From assembly GCF_002154725.1 (NCBI RefSeq), contig NZ_MTAW01000045.1:30259-94258 (forward strand): 64,000 nt of DNA, in the 5' to 3' direction. Under the pieces are notes generated by a model. The model was not told where the DNA came from, ran no database searches, and saw only the letters and a program-made list of their open reading frames with translations. The position numbers and the translations under genes were made by a program. Each line of letters begins with the position of its first letter. Within the stretch, counting starts at the first letter, position 1. The DNA is from Nostoc sp. 106C (lineage in GTDB: Bacteria > Cyanobacteriota > Cyanobacteriia > Cyanobacteriales > Nostocaceae). This document shows positions 9,010 through 17,119 of the stretch, piece after piece.

Positions 9010-9072
9010 AACGCAGAGGAACGCAAAGTTTTCGCAGAGGAACACAGAGATTGTTCTGCGAAACTCTGCGTT
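9010..9072. terminator. Bidirectional terminator between convergent genes
   Basis: Nested inverted repeats: AACGCAGAG (9010-9018) with CTCTGCGTT (9064-9072), and TTTCGCAGA (9030-9038) with TCTGCGAAA (9055-9063). A T run precedes the element and TTTTAAAA follows, so it can terminate either gene. It is built from the CGCAGAG intergenic repeat that also occurs inside the putA coding sequence at 61795-61823. Confidence 0.7.
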
Positions 9073-9084
9073 TTAAAATAAGTC

Positions 9085-9966
9085 TTATTTGGTGAGATAA
9101 CTCTTTGGATCTTGGGCAGCCCAACCCAGAGATGAGGTAGAACGGACTTCAAAATGAAGATGTGATTGTTTGGCAGCAGGTTGTCCAGTAGTGCCGACTG
9201 TTCCCAGCAAATCTCCTTTTTTCACTTGCTGACCAACACTCACCTTGATACTGTCAAGATGGGCGTAGCGGGTTTGGAGCCCACCACCGTGATTGATGAT
9301 GACTAACTTGCCATAAGTACCTTGTTCGCTGGCAAAGGCTACAGTTCCAGGTGCGATCGCTTGCACAGGTGTGCCTACAGCTGCTAGCAAATCTACCCCA
9401 CTATGAAAGAAGACTTCACCTGTGGTGGGATGAATTTGCCAGCCATAAGGTAAGCCTACAGTTGTAACTGCTGGCAAAGGATAGCCACTGATTTGAGTAG
9501 TCGATGGAGTTGGGGTGCGAGACGCAGCTAAAGGACGATTTGGTAAGCCATTTACCCCAGGAACAAACACAACTCTGGGGTTTTGCTGACAGCCATTCAC
9601 TTCAAACATTGCATCAGCACGAACTTTATACTTGGCTGCTACTTGTCGCCACGTTTGACCCTGGGGCACTTCTACAACAATTCCATTGTAGGGAGGAATC
9701 TGAAGTTCGCTGCCAACAGTCACTGTGCCGTTTTTCACAGCAGGATTCATGCTAATAATAGTTGCAGGATTGAGATTATAGAGTTGCGCTATACTCTCTA
9801 GCGTTTCGCCACGAGCAACTATATGGCGCTGGAAACGAGATAGGGCAGGAGGAGTCGGGCAACTCTCTACAGCAGCATTGGCACTTTGTAAGTCTGGGAG
9901 TATGAATCCTAGCCCCAAAGCGCTGACTAAACCACAGATAAACACTAGACGGTAGGGACGAGTCAT
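9085..9966 (-). CDS. LysM-domain M23 metallopeptidase
   Basis: A 293-residue exported cell-wall hydrolase. Residues 1-32 are a signal peptide ending SANAA. One LysM domain is at about 48-92 (HIVARGETLESIAQLYNLNP) and a second LysM-like segment at about 96-137. The C-terminal domain (about 172-285) is peptidase family M23: H188 and D192 in FHSGVDL, H236 in YAHLD, and H269 and H271 in SHLHFEV are the zinc and catalytic positions, all present. It should therefore be active, unlike EnvC-type regulators. Members cleave peptidoglycan cross-bridges. It converges on the hydrolase gene at 7974. Confidence 0.92.
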   Translation of the reverse strand: MTRPYRLVFICGLVSALGLGFILPDLQSANAAVESCPTPPALSRFQRHIVARGETLESIAQLYNLNPATIISMNPAVKNGTVTVGSELQIPPYNGIVVEVPQGQTWRQVAAKYKVRADAMFEVNGCQQNPRVVFVPGVNGLPNRPLAASRTPTPSTTQISGYPLPAVTTVGLPYGWQIHPTTGEVFFHSGVDLLAAVGTPVQAIAPGTVAFASEQGTYGKLVIINHGGGLQTRYAHLDSIKVSVGQQVKKGDLLGTVGTTGQPAAKQSHLHFEVRSTSSLGWAAQDPKSYLTK

Positions 9967-10204
9967 GTGTACCAGTAAAGAGAGCGTTAATTCTAGATTT
10001 TAAATTGGGTATTGGAGAGTAGAAGCGGACTGGGGGCTAGTAGTTCCCTCTAAGTATGCTTAAGCGCTATGAAGAGAAAGAAGAATTACTTAATCTTTTT
10101 CAGTTTTTCTTGACTGTTCTGTCAAATTGATCTGTCCACTTGCTGTTTGCTTGACTAAACTTAGAAATTAGCAACTGCATTGCTGTCATTAAAGCGGAAT
10201 TATT

Positions 10205-11413
10205 ATGAAGTTATCTTTAAAGCAACTGGCCGTCTATATATCTTTACTGATAATTGGTGGCGGTGCAGGTTGGTTAGGTAGTCGCTATCTCCTGCCAAAA
10301 CGTTATTCATTTCAGGAACTAAAAAATGTTACAGCTGCTTTGCCTCCAGAATCCGTAGCTTCCAATCCGGTGAGTGGCCCTGTTGGCGCGACTGGGGGCG
10401 ATAATGTGAATTTTATTGCTACTGCTGTGCAAAAAGTCGGCCCGGCTGTAGTGCGAATTAATGCCACCCGCAAAGTAGCAAATCCAATCTCTGACGCGTT
10501 AAAAAACCCTCTACTGCGTCGGTTCTTCGGTGAAGATGAGCAACCAATTCCAGAAGAGCGAATTGAACGCGGTACAGGGTCAGGATTCATATTAAGCGCT
10601 AATGGAGAATTACTAACTAATGCTCATGTGGTCGCAGATACAGACACAGTACAAGTAACCCTTAAGGATGGTCGGACTTTTGAGGGAAAGGTTTTAGGAG
10701 TGGATGCTATCACAGATGTGGCAGTAGTTAAAATTCCAGCGAACAAATTGCCTACGGTAAAGCTGGGCAATTCGCAAAACTTAATTCCCGGTCAGTGGGC
10801 GATCGCTATTGGTAATCCTTTGGGTTTAGATAATACTGTCACTATTGGCATTATCAGCGCTACCGATCGCACTAGCGCTCAAGTTGGCGTTCCAGAAAAG
10901 CGAGTTAGCTTTATCCAAACTGATGCTGCAATTAACCCCGGTAACTCTGGCGGACCTTTGTTAAACGCCCAAGGCGAAGTTATTGGTGTAAATACTGCTA
11001 TTCGTGCTGATGCTCAAGGTCTTGGGTTTGCGATCCCCATTGAAACTGCTGCTCGAATTGCAAATGAACTATTTACCAAAGGGCGTGTAGAACATCCTTT
11101 TCTGGGCGTGGAAATGACAGATCTTTCTCCAGCTAAAAAACAGCAGATTAATCAAGAAAATCAGCTCAATATCCAGCAGGATGCTGGTGTTGTGATTAAG
11201 GGTATCCTGGACAATTCGCCAGCAAAACGGGCAGGACTGCTTCCCGGAGACGTGATTCAAAAAATTAACCGCAAGCCAGTCAAAACCTCAGCCCAAGTAC
11301 AGAGGCTAGTAGAGTCTAGTTCAGTTGGAGACATATTAGAAATCGAAGTCAGCCGCAACAGCAAAACCCAAATATTCAAAGTGCAATCAGGGGCTTATCC
11401 TCCGAAGAAGTAG
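10205..11413 (+). CDS. HtrA/Deg-family serine protease with PDZ domain
   Basis: A 402-residue trypsin-fold protease of the HtrA group (cyanobacterial HhoA/HhoB/HtrA), which degrades misfolded envelope or lumen proteins. One membrane anchor or signal segment lies at residues 9-25. The triad is H141 in LTNAHVVAD, D171 in ITDVAVVKI and S248 in NPGNSGGPL. A single PDZ domain covers about 297-395 (HPFLGVEM, then AGLLPGDVIQKINRKPV). The ATG is preceded by GCGGAA. Which of the three paralogues it is cannot be decided from the sequence alone. Monocistronic: divergent from the peptidase gene and convergent with the DUF760 gene. Confidence 0.93.
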   Translation: MKLSLKQLAVYISLLIIGGGAGWLGSRYLLPKRYSFQELKNVTAALPPESVASNPVSGPVGATGGDNVNFIATAVQKVGPAVVRINATRKVANPISDALKNPLLRRFFGEDEQPIPEERIERGTGSGFILSANGELLTNAHVVADTDTVQVTLKDGRTFEGKVLGVDAITDVAVVKIPANKLPTVKLGNSQNLIPGQWAIAIGNPLGLDNTVTIGIISATDRTSAQVGVPEKRVSFIQTDAAINPGNSGGPLLNAQGEVIGVNTAIRADAQGLGFAIPIETAARIANELFTKGRVEHPFLGVEMTDLSPAKKQQINQENQLNIQQDAGVVIKGILDNSPAKRAGLLPGDVIQKINRKPVKTSAQVQRLVESSSVGDILEIEVSRNSKTQIFKVQSGAYPPKK

Positions 11414-11441
11414 TTCATCGTTGTAAGTAATGAACCTATGC

Positions 11442-11455
11442 CCCAAAATTTTGGG
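11442..11455. terminator. Short palindrome at convergent gene ends
   Basis: CCCAAAATTTTGGG lies in the 52-base gap between the htrA-type gene and the DUF760 gene. It could form a weak hairpin terminating either transcript. No strong U run is present. Confidence 0.3.
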
Positions 11456-11465
11456 TAGGAATTGA

Positions 11466-11810
11466 CTATTGACTCGATAAATGATCTAACTGCATTCTCT
11501 GTTCCATCTGGCGCAGGAAATAGCCCGTCATCATCGCTGAAGCCAAAAGACCCGCTAGATTTTCCCTATCCGTTGTGATTTGCACGTTGAAATTTTCTGG
11601 AGGCAGCATTCCCACCAGCCCTTGGACGTTTTGCGAAATAATTTGCTTAATTTCAGGGCTTACGGACTGGGCAACGCGAGCTAAAACTTCAGGCGACTGG
11701 TGCTGTAGATATTTGAGCAACTGATTGGGATTTTCCTCAAAGTAGTCGTTTAGAAGCTGGTTGGCTTGTTCTTCAGAGTTGTCATTGAGAAAGTCAGGAT
11801 TAAACTCCAT
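11466..11810 (-). CDS. DUF760 domain-containing protein
   Basis: A 114-residue soluble helical protein, the typical length for DUF760, a family restricted to cyanobacteria and plastid-bearing eukaryotes. The central helices (NQLLKYLQHQSPEVLARVAQ and SPEIKQIISQNVQGLVGMLP) and the end LLASAMMTGYFLRQMEQRM match the family pattern. The N terminus is acidic (MEFNPDFLNDNSEEQ). Plant relatives are chloroplast proteins; the biochemical role in cyanobacteria is unknown to me. Monocistronic. Confidence 0.8.
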   Translation of the reverse strand: MEFNPDFLNDNSEEQANQLLNDYFEENPNQLLKYLQHQSPEVLARVAQSVSPEIKQIISQNVQGLVGMLPPENFNVQITTDRENLAGLLASAMMTGYFLRQMEQRMQLDHLSSQ

Positions 11811-12135
11811 TGGCAGTGTTTTGTAGCTTAGTTGCTGATTCTACTCTAAACCATAGTACAAGGGTAATGCATTCCCCACTGGTATAAGGCATGAACTCTA
11901 TCCTGGGGAAGGCTGCTACCTGATTTACAGTAGAGAAAGTCTCATTTATCAGGATTTTTAGGCTCAACTTTACTGGCTAGCCTTGGTGTTGATTTTAGTA
12001 AATACTTCAGTAGCACTGCTAGCAGAGCTTTGCTTGATTGTGTAGTCAGGTAACGATCTCATGACTTGAGCGGGGTTGAAAGGCTTTTGTTTACTTTATA
12101 AGTACGAATGCTATTTTTTTTATAAAAAAAATAGC
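11811..12135. other. Intergenic region
   Basis: No gene or RNA is apparent. The right end contains the scpB terminator at 12110-12135. Confidence 0.4.
12110..12135 (-). terminator. scpB terminator
   Basis: GCTATTTTTTT and AAAAAAAATAGC form an inverted repeat immediately after the scpB stop codon (12136-12138). On the minus-strand RNA the stem is followed by U-rich sequence. Confidence 0.6.
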
Positions 12136-12693
12136 TTACAACCCCACAATTTCTTCTGCTGTTGCTTCGGCGTTAAGTTCTAAATCCAGCTCTAGTTGTT
12201 GTTCTTTTTGATTTGTAGCTAATATCTGAGGAAGCTGCTCGATTTGAAAATACTGATGAAATTTCGGTGTTACTTGTAGCGAGTAAGATCGAGAGTCACT
12301 GTCTCGGCGTTTTCTCACAAAACCGAGTTCTACAAGTTCGGGAACGTGTTGATACACTCCCGAACCCCGCAGGTTAATCAAGTCGCTTTGGAGTATGGGG
12401 CTATTGAGGGCGATCGCGGCTAAAGTCCGCAATGCACCTAAACCTAATTCTACAGGGATTAGTGTTTGCACTAAGTCGTGAAAATCAGACCGCAGTTGCA
12501 AACTATAACCATTTGGTGTCTCTACGACTTCTAGGGCGCTATCTCGGCGGGCATAGTCGTCAATTAGTTCAATGATGCCTTCCTCAACCGTAGCGCGATC
12601 GCACGCGGCATACTCGGCGATTTCACCGAGCGACAAGGGCTTACCCTTTAAATAGAGAATTGCTTCTATCTTCGTCGCTGTGGCTGTATTCAT
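12136..12693 (-). CDS. scpB: Segregation and condensation protein B
   Basis: A 185-residue kleisin-associated protein of the SMC-ScpAB condensin complex, which helps compact and segregate the chromosome. It has two winged-helix domains: residues 5-75 (KIEAILYLKGKPLSLGEIAE) and about 85-150, with the diagnostic ALRTLAAIALNSPILQSDLINLRGSG. The C terminus is acidic and variable, as usual. The ATG at 12693 lies directly against a 5-unit heptamer repeat, so the leader contains TAATGAC repeats. It is downstream of ispD on the same strand with a 176-base gap. Confidence 0.92.
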   Translation of the reverse strand: MNTATATKIEAILYLKGKPLSLGEIAEYAACDRATVEEGIIELIDDYARRDSALEVVETPNGYSLQLRSDFHDLVQTLIPVELGLGALRTLAAIALNSPILQSDLINLRGSGVYQHVPELVELGFVRKRRDSDSRSYSLQVTPKFHQYFQIEQLPQILATNQKEQQLELDLELNAEATAEEIVGL

Positions 12694-12699
12694 GAATCG

Positions 12700-12734
12700 T
12701 TAGTCATTAGTCATTAGTCATTAGTCATTAGTCA
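12700..12734. repeat. Heptanucleotide tandem repeat TTAGTCA x 5
   Basis: Five perfect copies of TTAGTCA, six bases upstream of the scpB start codon. This is a short tandemly repeated repetitive sequence of the type frequent in Nostocales. Related TTAGTCATT units occur at about 26481-26530. Confidence 0.9.
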
Positions 12735-12869
12735 TCTGTATTTGACAACTGACACCTGACGAAAGACGAGTTCCAAGTGTGTGGGATATTATCATATTTA
12801 TTTAAATACGTCAAGGTTGATTGAACCTTGCTAGTTTCCTTTGTGGCTCGTCCCTCGCCGATTTTTAGG

Positions 12870-13553
12870 TTACAAACCTCTGCTTTTGAGGATAAATTCT
12901 GCGATCGCTAAATCTTGGGGAGTTGTAACTTTGAGATTTGTCTCCTCACCTTGGACAATTCGGACTTCGATACCACACTTTTCAAACAAAGCCGCATCGT
13001 CAGTTACTTCCCAACCTTGACGCACACCTTCGGCGTGACACTGTTTCAATAATTTCACATCAAATCCTTGAGGAGTTTGGGCAGCCCATAATTGGCTTCG
13101 GTCAGGCGTACTTTGGATTATGCCATGTTCATCAACGACTTTGATCGTGTCTTTGACGGGTACCGCGGCAATCAAACCTGAACAGTGGCGAATGGCTTGC
13201 GCACAGGAATTGAGTAAATCTGGTGTGGCTAGGCATCTAGCGCCATCGTGAATCAAAACTTGCTCGGCGGCGGTTGGCAGCGCCTGCAAGCCATTGTAAA
13301 CAGATTCTTGCCTAGTGGAGCCACCACGAATTAATTCCACTGGTTTAGTCAGCTTTAAGTTATCCAGAATTGCCCTTAAGTCATCCCAGTCAGTAGGTTG
13401 GGAAATAATCCCAATCCAACTGATGCTATTTGCCGCTTCTGCGGCTTTGAGCGTCCAAGTAATAATTGGTTGCGATCGCACTGTTAGTAGGAGTTTATTG
13501 CGGTCACTCCCCATTCTTCGTCCTATACCCGCAGCTGGAATTAGTAAATACAC
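12870..13553 (-). CDS. ispD: 2-C-methyl-D-erythritol 4-phosphate cytidylyltransferase
   Basis: Third enzyme of the MEP pathway; it couples MEP with CTP to give CDP-ME. The N-terminal nucleotide-binding motif is LIPAAGIGRRMGSDRNKLLL. LIHDGARCLATPDLL holds the conserved DGAR, and VPVKDTIKVV with WAAQTPQGF and WEVTDDAALFE complete the signature. I prefer the GTG at 13553 (227 residues, starting MYLLIPAAG) to the TTG at 13565, since family members start at this point and GAAG precedes it. The gene is divergent from the glycosyltransferase gene. Confidence 0.95.
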   Translation of the reverse strand: MYLLIPAAGIGRRMGSDRNKLLLTVRSQPIITWTLKAAEAANSISWIGIISQPTDWDDLRAILDNLKLTKPVELIRGGSTRQESVYNGLQALPTAAEQVLIHDGARCLATPDLLNSCAQAIRHCSGLIAAVPVKDTIKVVDEHGIIQSTPDRSQLWAAQTPQGFDVKLLKQCHAEGVRQGWEVTDDAALFEKCGIEVRIVQGEETNLKVTTPQDLAIAEFILKSRGL

Positions 13554-13622
13554 AGAATTCTTCAATCTTTTGGCTATATATTTTCCCCTAAAATAGGGAG
13601 CGAGTAAGCGTCAATAAATATT

Positions 13623-14582
13623 ATGCGAGTAGTAGCCCTTGTACCTGGCGGAATTGGCGACCAAATTCTTTTGTTTCCGACTTTAGACGACCTGAAGCTT
13701 AATTACCCAAAGGCTCAGATCGATGTCATAGTGGAACCCCGGTCAAAGGCTGCCTACCGGGTCAGCAAGTCAATTAACGAGGTACTGACCTTTGATTACA
13801 AAGATCGTAACAGTTTGGCAGATTGGGGTAATTTGGTGGGCATGATTCGCGATCGCGAATACGATGTCGCCATTGCTGTTGGACAAAGCTGGTTAGTAGG
13901 TCTTTTGCTCTGGTTGACGGGAATTCCCACACGCGTTGGCTATCAAGGTAAAGGAGCAGTGTTTCTCACTCAAACTATAGCTTTTAAACCTTCCCAGTAT
14001 TTGGCAGCGGTGTACCATGATTTGCTGCAACAGTTGGGCATTAACTCCCCTTGCCCAGAATTAGCAGTGAATGTGCCAAAACCAGATATTGAGTGGGCAC
14101 AGAAGGAACAAAAGCGCTTAGGAGTCGATGAAACAGGTTATGTCTTAATTTATCCTGGCTCTAGCCAATCATCCCTAGCTAAAGGTTTAGATAAAATTTA
14201 TCCTGCGAAAAACTGGCGGCAAATTATTCAAGACTTTCAACAAAAGCAGCCAGATTTGCCTGTAGTACTCGTTCAAGAACCTGAGGATGAACAGATTGTG
14301 CGATCGCTTTTGGAGTCCTGTCCAAATATTAAGGTGACTTCCCCAGATAATATCGGCAAGTTGGCTGCGATCGTTGGCGGTGCAAGTTTGATCTTGACTA
14401 CTAACAGTGTCGCCCTGCAAGTTAGCGTTGCAGTTCAAACTTATACCATTGCCTTATTTGGAGCCACAGAGCCAGCGCAGTTATTGCCCAACAGCGAGAA
14501 ATTCTTGGCGATCAAATCTCCTACAGGTAAATTGGCAGATATTTCACCCAAAGTAGTTTTAGAGAAAATCTGGGGTGGCTAA
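13623..14582 (+). CDS. Glycosyltransferase family 9 (heptosyltransferase-like)
   Basis: A 319-residue GT-B fold protein of the ADP-heptose:LPS heptosyltransferase family. The N-terminal VALVPGGIGDQILLFPTLDDL is the family's acceptor-side glycine loop. The C-terminal half shows VLIYPGSSQS, and then GKLAAIVGGASLILTTNSVALQVSVA with the donor-binding turn and FGATEP. Such enzymes add sugars to lipopolysaccharide or related glycans in the cytoplasm; donor and acceptor are unknown here. It stands alone and shares a 69-base divergent promoter region with ispD. Confidence 0.87.
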   Translation: MRVVALVPGGIGDQILLFPTLDDLKLNYPKAQIDVIVEPRSKAAYRVSKSINEVLTFDYKDRNSLADWGNLVGMIRDREYDVAIAVGQSWLVGLLLWLTGIPTRVGYQGKGAVFLTQTIAFKPSQYLAAVYHDLLQQLGINSPCPELAVNVPKPDIEWAQKEQKRLGVDETGYVLIYPGSSQSSLAKGLDKIYPAKNWRQIIQDFQQKQPDLPVVLVQEPEDEQIVRSLLESCPNIKVTSPDNIGKLAAIVGGASLILTTNSVALQVSVAVQTYTIALFGATEPAQLLPNSEKFLAIKSPTGKLADISPKVVLEKIWGG

Positions 14583-14832
14583 TAACAATTCTCTAAAAGT
14601 AGACAACAGATGATGAATGACGCGGGGACGCGGAGACGGGAAGACAGCAAGATTCATTTGTAGCCAGATTTTAGAGAAAAGGTATAAATCGGCAGCCACG
14701 CAAAAGGTTACAGACAAAAGGCATTTATTATGAGCTTTTGCACTGTTCTGTAAGCCTACAGAACCAAACCCTACGAATCTTCTGCGGTTTCTGAGTAGGG
14801 GAAGCTACCCTTGTAGGTGAGTTCCCCTACTT
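14583..14832. other. Intergenic repeats
   Basis: No gene. It contains a low-complexity stretch GACGCGGGGACGCGGAGACG and a segment (about 14718-14753) resembling one at about 51127-51162, sharing the pattern CTTTTG-ACTGTT-TGTAA. Confidence 0.4.
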
Positions 14833-15224
14833 ATACCATTTTGGATTTTAGACTTTGCGAAAAGTTGAGCCAGTGCGCCCTTACGGGTTTCCCGGCTTAA
14901 AGCAACTGGCGTTGCGTGGTGAGGCAATGCGGTCTTGGGGGTTCGCCCCCAATCCCCAGAGGGGACCCCGAGTCCCCCATGAGCAATTGCCGAAAGGGTT
15001 TCCCGACTTGAGCAAATTTTTCAAGACAGATTTTGGAGCCACTGCGTTGCGCGGGTTCCCAAGGCACTCCGTTGGGCGGCTCCGCCGACTTGTAGACACC
15101 CGGAGGGTGGCTTCCCGCAGGGTAGGAAGTGCCGCCGCGTTGTAGCAAGTGGCGTGATTGTGAAACATCTATTGGATAAGCGTTTCAGATTTCCATATGT
15201 CGCAATCATTTTTCAAATTGGTAT
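14833..15224. repeat. Palindromic element family B, 392-bp copy, with GC-rich interior
   Basis: The ends are imperfect inverted repeats: ATACCATTTTGGATTTTAGA at the left and CAATCATTTTTCAAATTGGTAT read back from the right, with TTTGCG and CGCAAT also paired. The interior (14860-15145) is GC-rich and full of small palindromes such as GGGGGTTCGCCCCC and GGGCGGCTCCGCC. The same terminal sequence bounds the element at 33970-34317. The overlapping open frames on both strands are artefacts of this composition, and there is no transposase. Confidence 0.65.
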
Positions 15225-15370
15225 TAATATATCTTCATAAACCCGTGCAGCCAGGATAAGCGACAAACTAGACTTGAACGCTTTTTTACTGAATGCATTG
15301 GGCTGCCAATCTCACTATGAGATCAAAATATAGAAAACTCTCAGCCAAAACAACTTACGCCTTTGTACTA

Positions 15371-15396
15371 TTAAATCCGCTACTTAGCGGATTTAA
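15371..15396. terminator. Perfect hairpin, terminator-like
   Basis: TTAAATCCGCTA (15371-15382) pairs with TAGCGGATTTAA (15385-15396). The stem would be about 11 bp with a 4-base loop, followed by GTTTATTT. It does not closely follow a recognised gene, so it may end an unseen small transcript or belong to a decayed locus. Confidence 0.5.
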
Positions 15397-15409
15397 GTTT
15401 ATTTACTGA

Positions 15410-15607
15410 AAAAAGTTTTTAGAAAAAGTAGATTTATTTTGCGAAAAATCGTTAGTTTCGCCAAAGTTTTGGGAAAAATACAACTTGGATTGCTCCAATG
15501 ATCTGTACTTTACTCAAACTTTTGAACCTGGAGGTACATTTGCTTTAAACAAGGAATTTGTAAGGCTGTTAGAAAATCAATTAACCACAGTCAAAGATTT
15601 AAGTTAA
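15410..15607 (+). pseudogene. Orphan coding-like fragment, about 65 codons without a start
   Basis: A frame opening right after an in-frame TGA (15407-15409) reads VDLFCEKSLVSPKFWEKYNL and then TQTFEPGGTFALNKEFVRLL up to TAA. The composition is protein-like, with many charged and aromatic residues, but there is no ATG or GTG. I do not recognise it. It is most likely the tail of an inactivated gene; a short peptide from an internal TTG is an alternative. Confidence 0.3.
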
Positions 15608-15801
15608 AACAAAAACTAACAACCTCAGGCTTAATGACTGAGGAGACTCGGCTTTTGGGCGATCGCATGTTATTAAAATCACCGAATTTGTTCAGCCTAT
15701 AAGTGAATCTAACCCCCCGATTAGTATTTCTTAGTTAGCCTATTGTCTTTAGGCAGGTGCATTTGCCGTGAGTTATGTTGATCTATCAAAAGGAAAAATA
15801 A

Positions 15802-16563
15802 ATGGCGATTCGATTGCATGGCTTTCTTAGCAGTCCCAAGCGTTTCATTCAGATTGAAAGCCAGCCTCATCATATAACTGCAATTTTCAAAAGAATTTTA
15901 CACTTCCAGTGCTTACATCGCTGCGAATTTGCCGATGTTCATAATGCTTATTATGAGTGTGAAGCAGACGGAACTATAACTTTCTATCAAGCGAAAAAAG
16001 ACGAAGCTTGTGAGCCAGGTATTTGGACTTATCTTGTATATGAATGTCTAGAAGGCAAAGAAATAATATTCCGTGATGCCTTTAGTAATAAAAATACAAA
16101 TTCTTTGCAACTACTATTAGCTGGTTTTCGGCTGCCTCAAGTCGCTGTAAATATTGATGAATATCTTAAATATAAAGATAACGAATGCGAATATTTAGAT
16201 ATTCAGCTTCCTGATGATTGGAATAATCAATTAGGAAGAGAAATTGCCGATCTGCTGCTTGAGGAAGTAAAAGCATTCAAAACTTCATCTGTGTTTGCAG
16301 AAGATGTGGGCAAAAAATATATGCAAGCAACTTTAGATGGATTTATTCAAGTAGCACGAGAGATTTTAGTCAAAAATGGTACAGCAAAAGATTTTGAATC
16401 TGCCCAATATGATGTGCTCAATAAAATTCAAATTGATGATATAGCTAACTTAATTATTGCATATAACGATTATCGTATATGGCAGGCTGCTTTACCCAGT
16501 AAATCGAAAGCAGTGGAATTTGCTTTTAATACCGCATTAAGCTTGATATGCCGCCTTAAGTAA
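15802..16563 (+). CDS. Hypothetical protein, 253 aa
   Basis: A 253-residue soluble protein with a good Shine-Dalgarno (AAAAGGA, 7 bases before ATG). I do not recognise a family. The N-terminal half is beta-rich with several Cys, His and Tyr (HFQCLHRCEFADVHNAYYE) and reads like a small alpha-beta domain. The C-terminal half is helical (REIADLLLEEVKAFKTSSVF, then YMQATLDGFIQVAREILVKN). No signal peptide or membrane segment. AT-rich codon use (many AAA, ATT, TTA) compared with neighbours such as ispD hints at a different history. It is isolated between repeat-rich regions. Confidence 0.75.
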   Translation: MAIRLHGFLSSPKRFIQIESQPHHITAIFKRILHFQCLHRCEFADVHNAYYECEADGTITFYQAKKDEACEPGIWTYLVYECLEGKEIIFRDAFSNKNTNSLQLLLAGFRLPQVAVNIDEYLKYKDNECEYLDIQLPDDWNNQLGREIADLLLEEVKAFKTSSVFAEDVGKKYMQATLDGFIQVAREILVKNGTAKDFESAQYDVLNKIQIDDIANLIIAYNDYRIWQAALPSKSKAVEFAFNTALSLICRLK

Positions 16564-16648
16564 TATCAAAAATACTTATGAGATTGGTTTGGAGTAATGG
16601 AAAATTAAAATGACCTAGTTTTAAATATTTCCATTACTCATGAAATAC

Positions 16649-17119
16649 TTAAAAAGTTTCAAAGAAAGCGTCATCTAATTCGTAACCTAGTATTTGTGCC
16701 AGAGATTTTAGTCGTGATTGAGTAGGTAGCCCCTGCTGTTTTAGCCAATCACTTAAAATAAAGATTTTTTGCATCAAAAATATTTCTAAGGCTTCAGGAT
16801 TAAATTGAATGCCTTCTTTAGCACTAAACTGGTGCGGTACAAGCATGGCAGTATAACGAGCAAATTCTCCAGCTTTCCAATCTAATAAAAATGGTAGCCA
16901 AGGATATTTGGCATCTAGACGGACAAACCACAGCCGCACTTCAGGAACCTCTGAGAGTTCCCTTGGGTCCCCTGGTTCTAGGTCATACTTGATATCAAAG
17001 CGCAGTTGCTGTTCGTGGGATGCGATCGCTTCCTCGTGCAATTTCTCAATCACCGTTGAGGCGGGCGACAGATCCAGATTGTTAATGGAGTCAGTATTGA
17101 TTGCGATTGTGATTGTCAT
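16649..17119 (-). CDS. CRR6-family protein (NDH-1 subunit NdhI maturation factor)
   Basis: The ATG at 17119 gives 156 residues beginning MTITIAINTDSINNLDLSPA. The body PREL-EVPEVRLWFVRLD, YPWLPFLLDWKAGEFARY and LVPHQFS-EGIQFNPEALEIF matches my recollection of the CRR6 (chlororespiratory reduction 6) family. In plants CRR6 is needed to assemble NdhI into the photosynthetic NDH-1 complex, and the cyanobacterial proteins are about 155 residues. A longer frame starts at TTG 17164, but its extra 15 residues do not fit the family. Cytoplasmic. It converges on the unknown gene at 15802. Family assignment is from pattern memory, not a search. Confidence 0.78.
   Translation of the reverse strand: MTITIAINTDSINNLDLSPASTVIEKLHEEAIASHEQQLRFDIKYDLEPGDPRELSEVPEVRLWFVRLDAKYPWLPFLLDWKAGEFARYTAMLVPHQFSAKEGIQFNPEALEIFLMQKIFILSDWLKQQGLPTQSRLKSLAQILGYELDDAFFETF

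Noticed and set aside
14855..15209. Four overlapping open frames of 60-96 codons on both strands
   Set aside because: They lie wholly inside a GC-rich palindromic element made of dispersed repeats; the translations are Pro/Arg/Gly-rich with no domain character.
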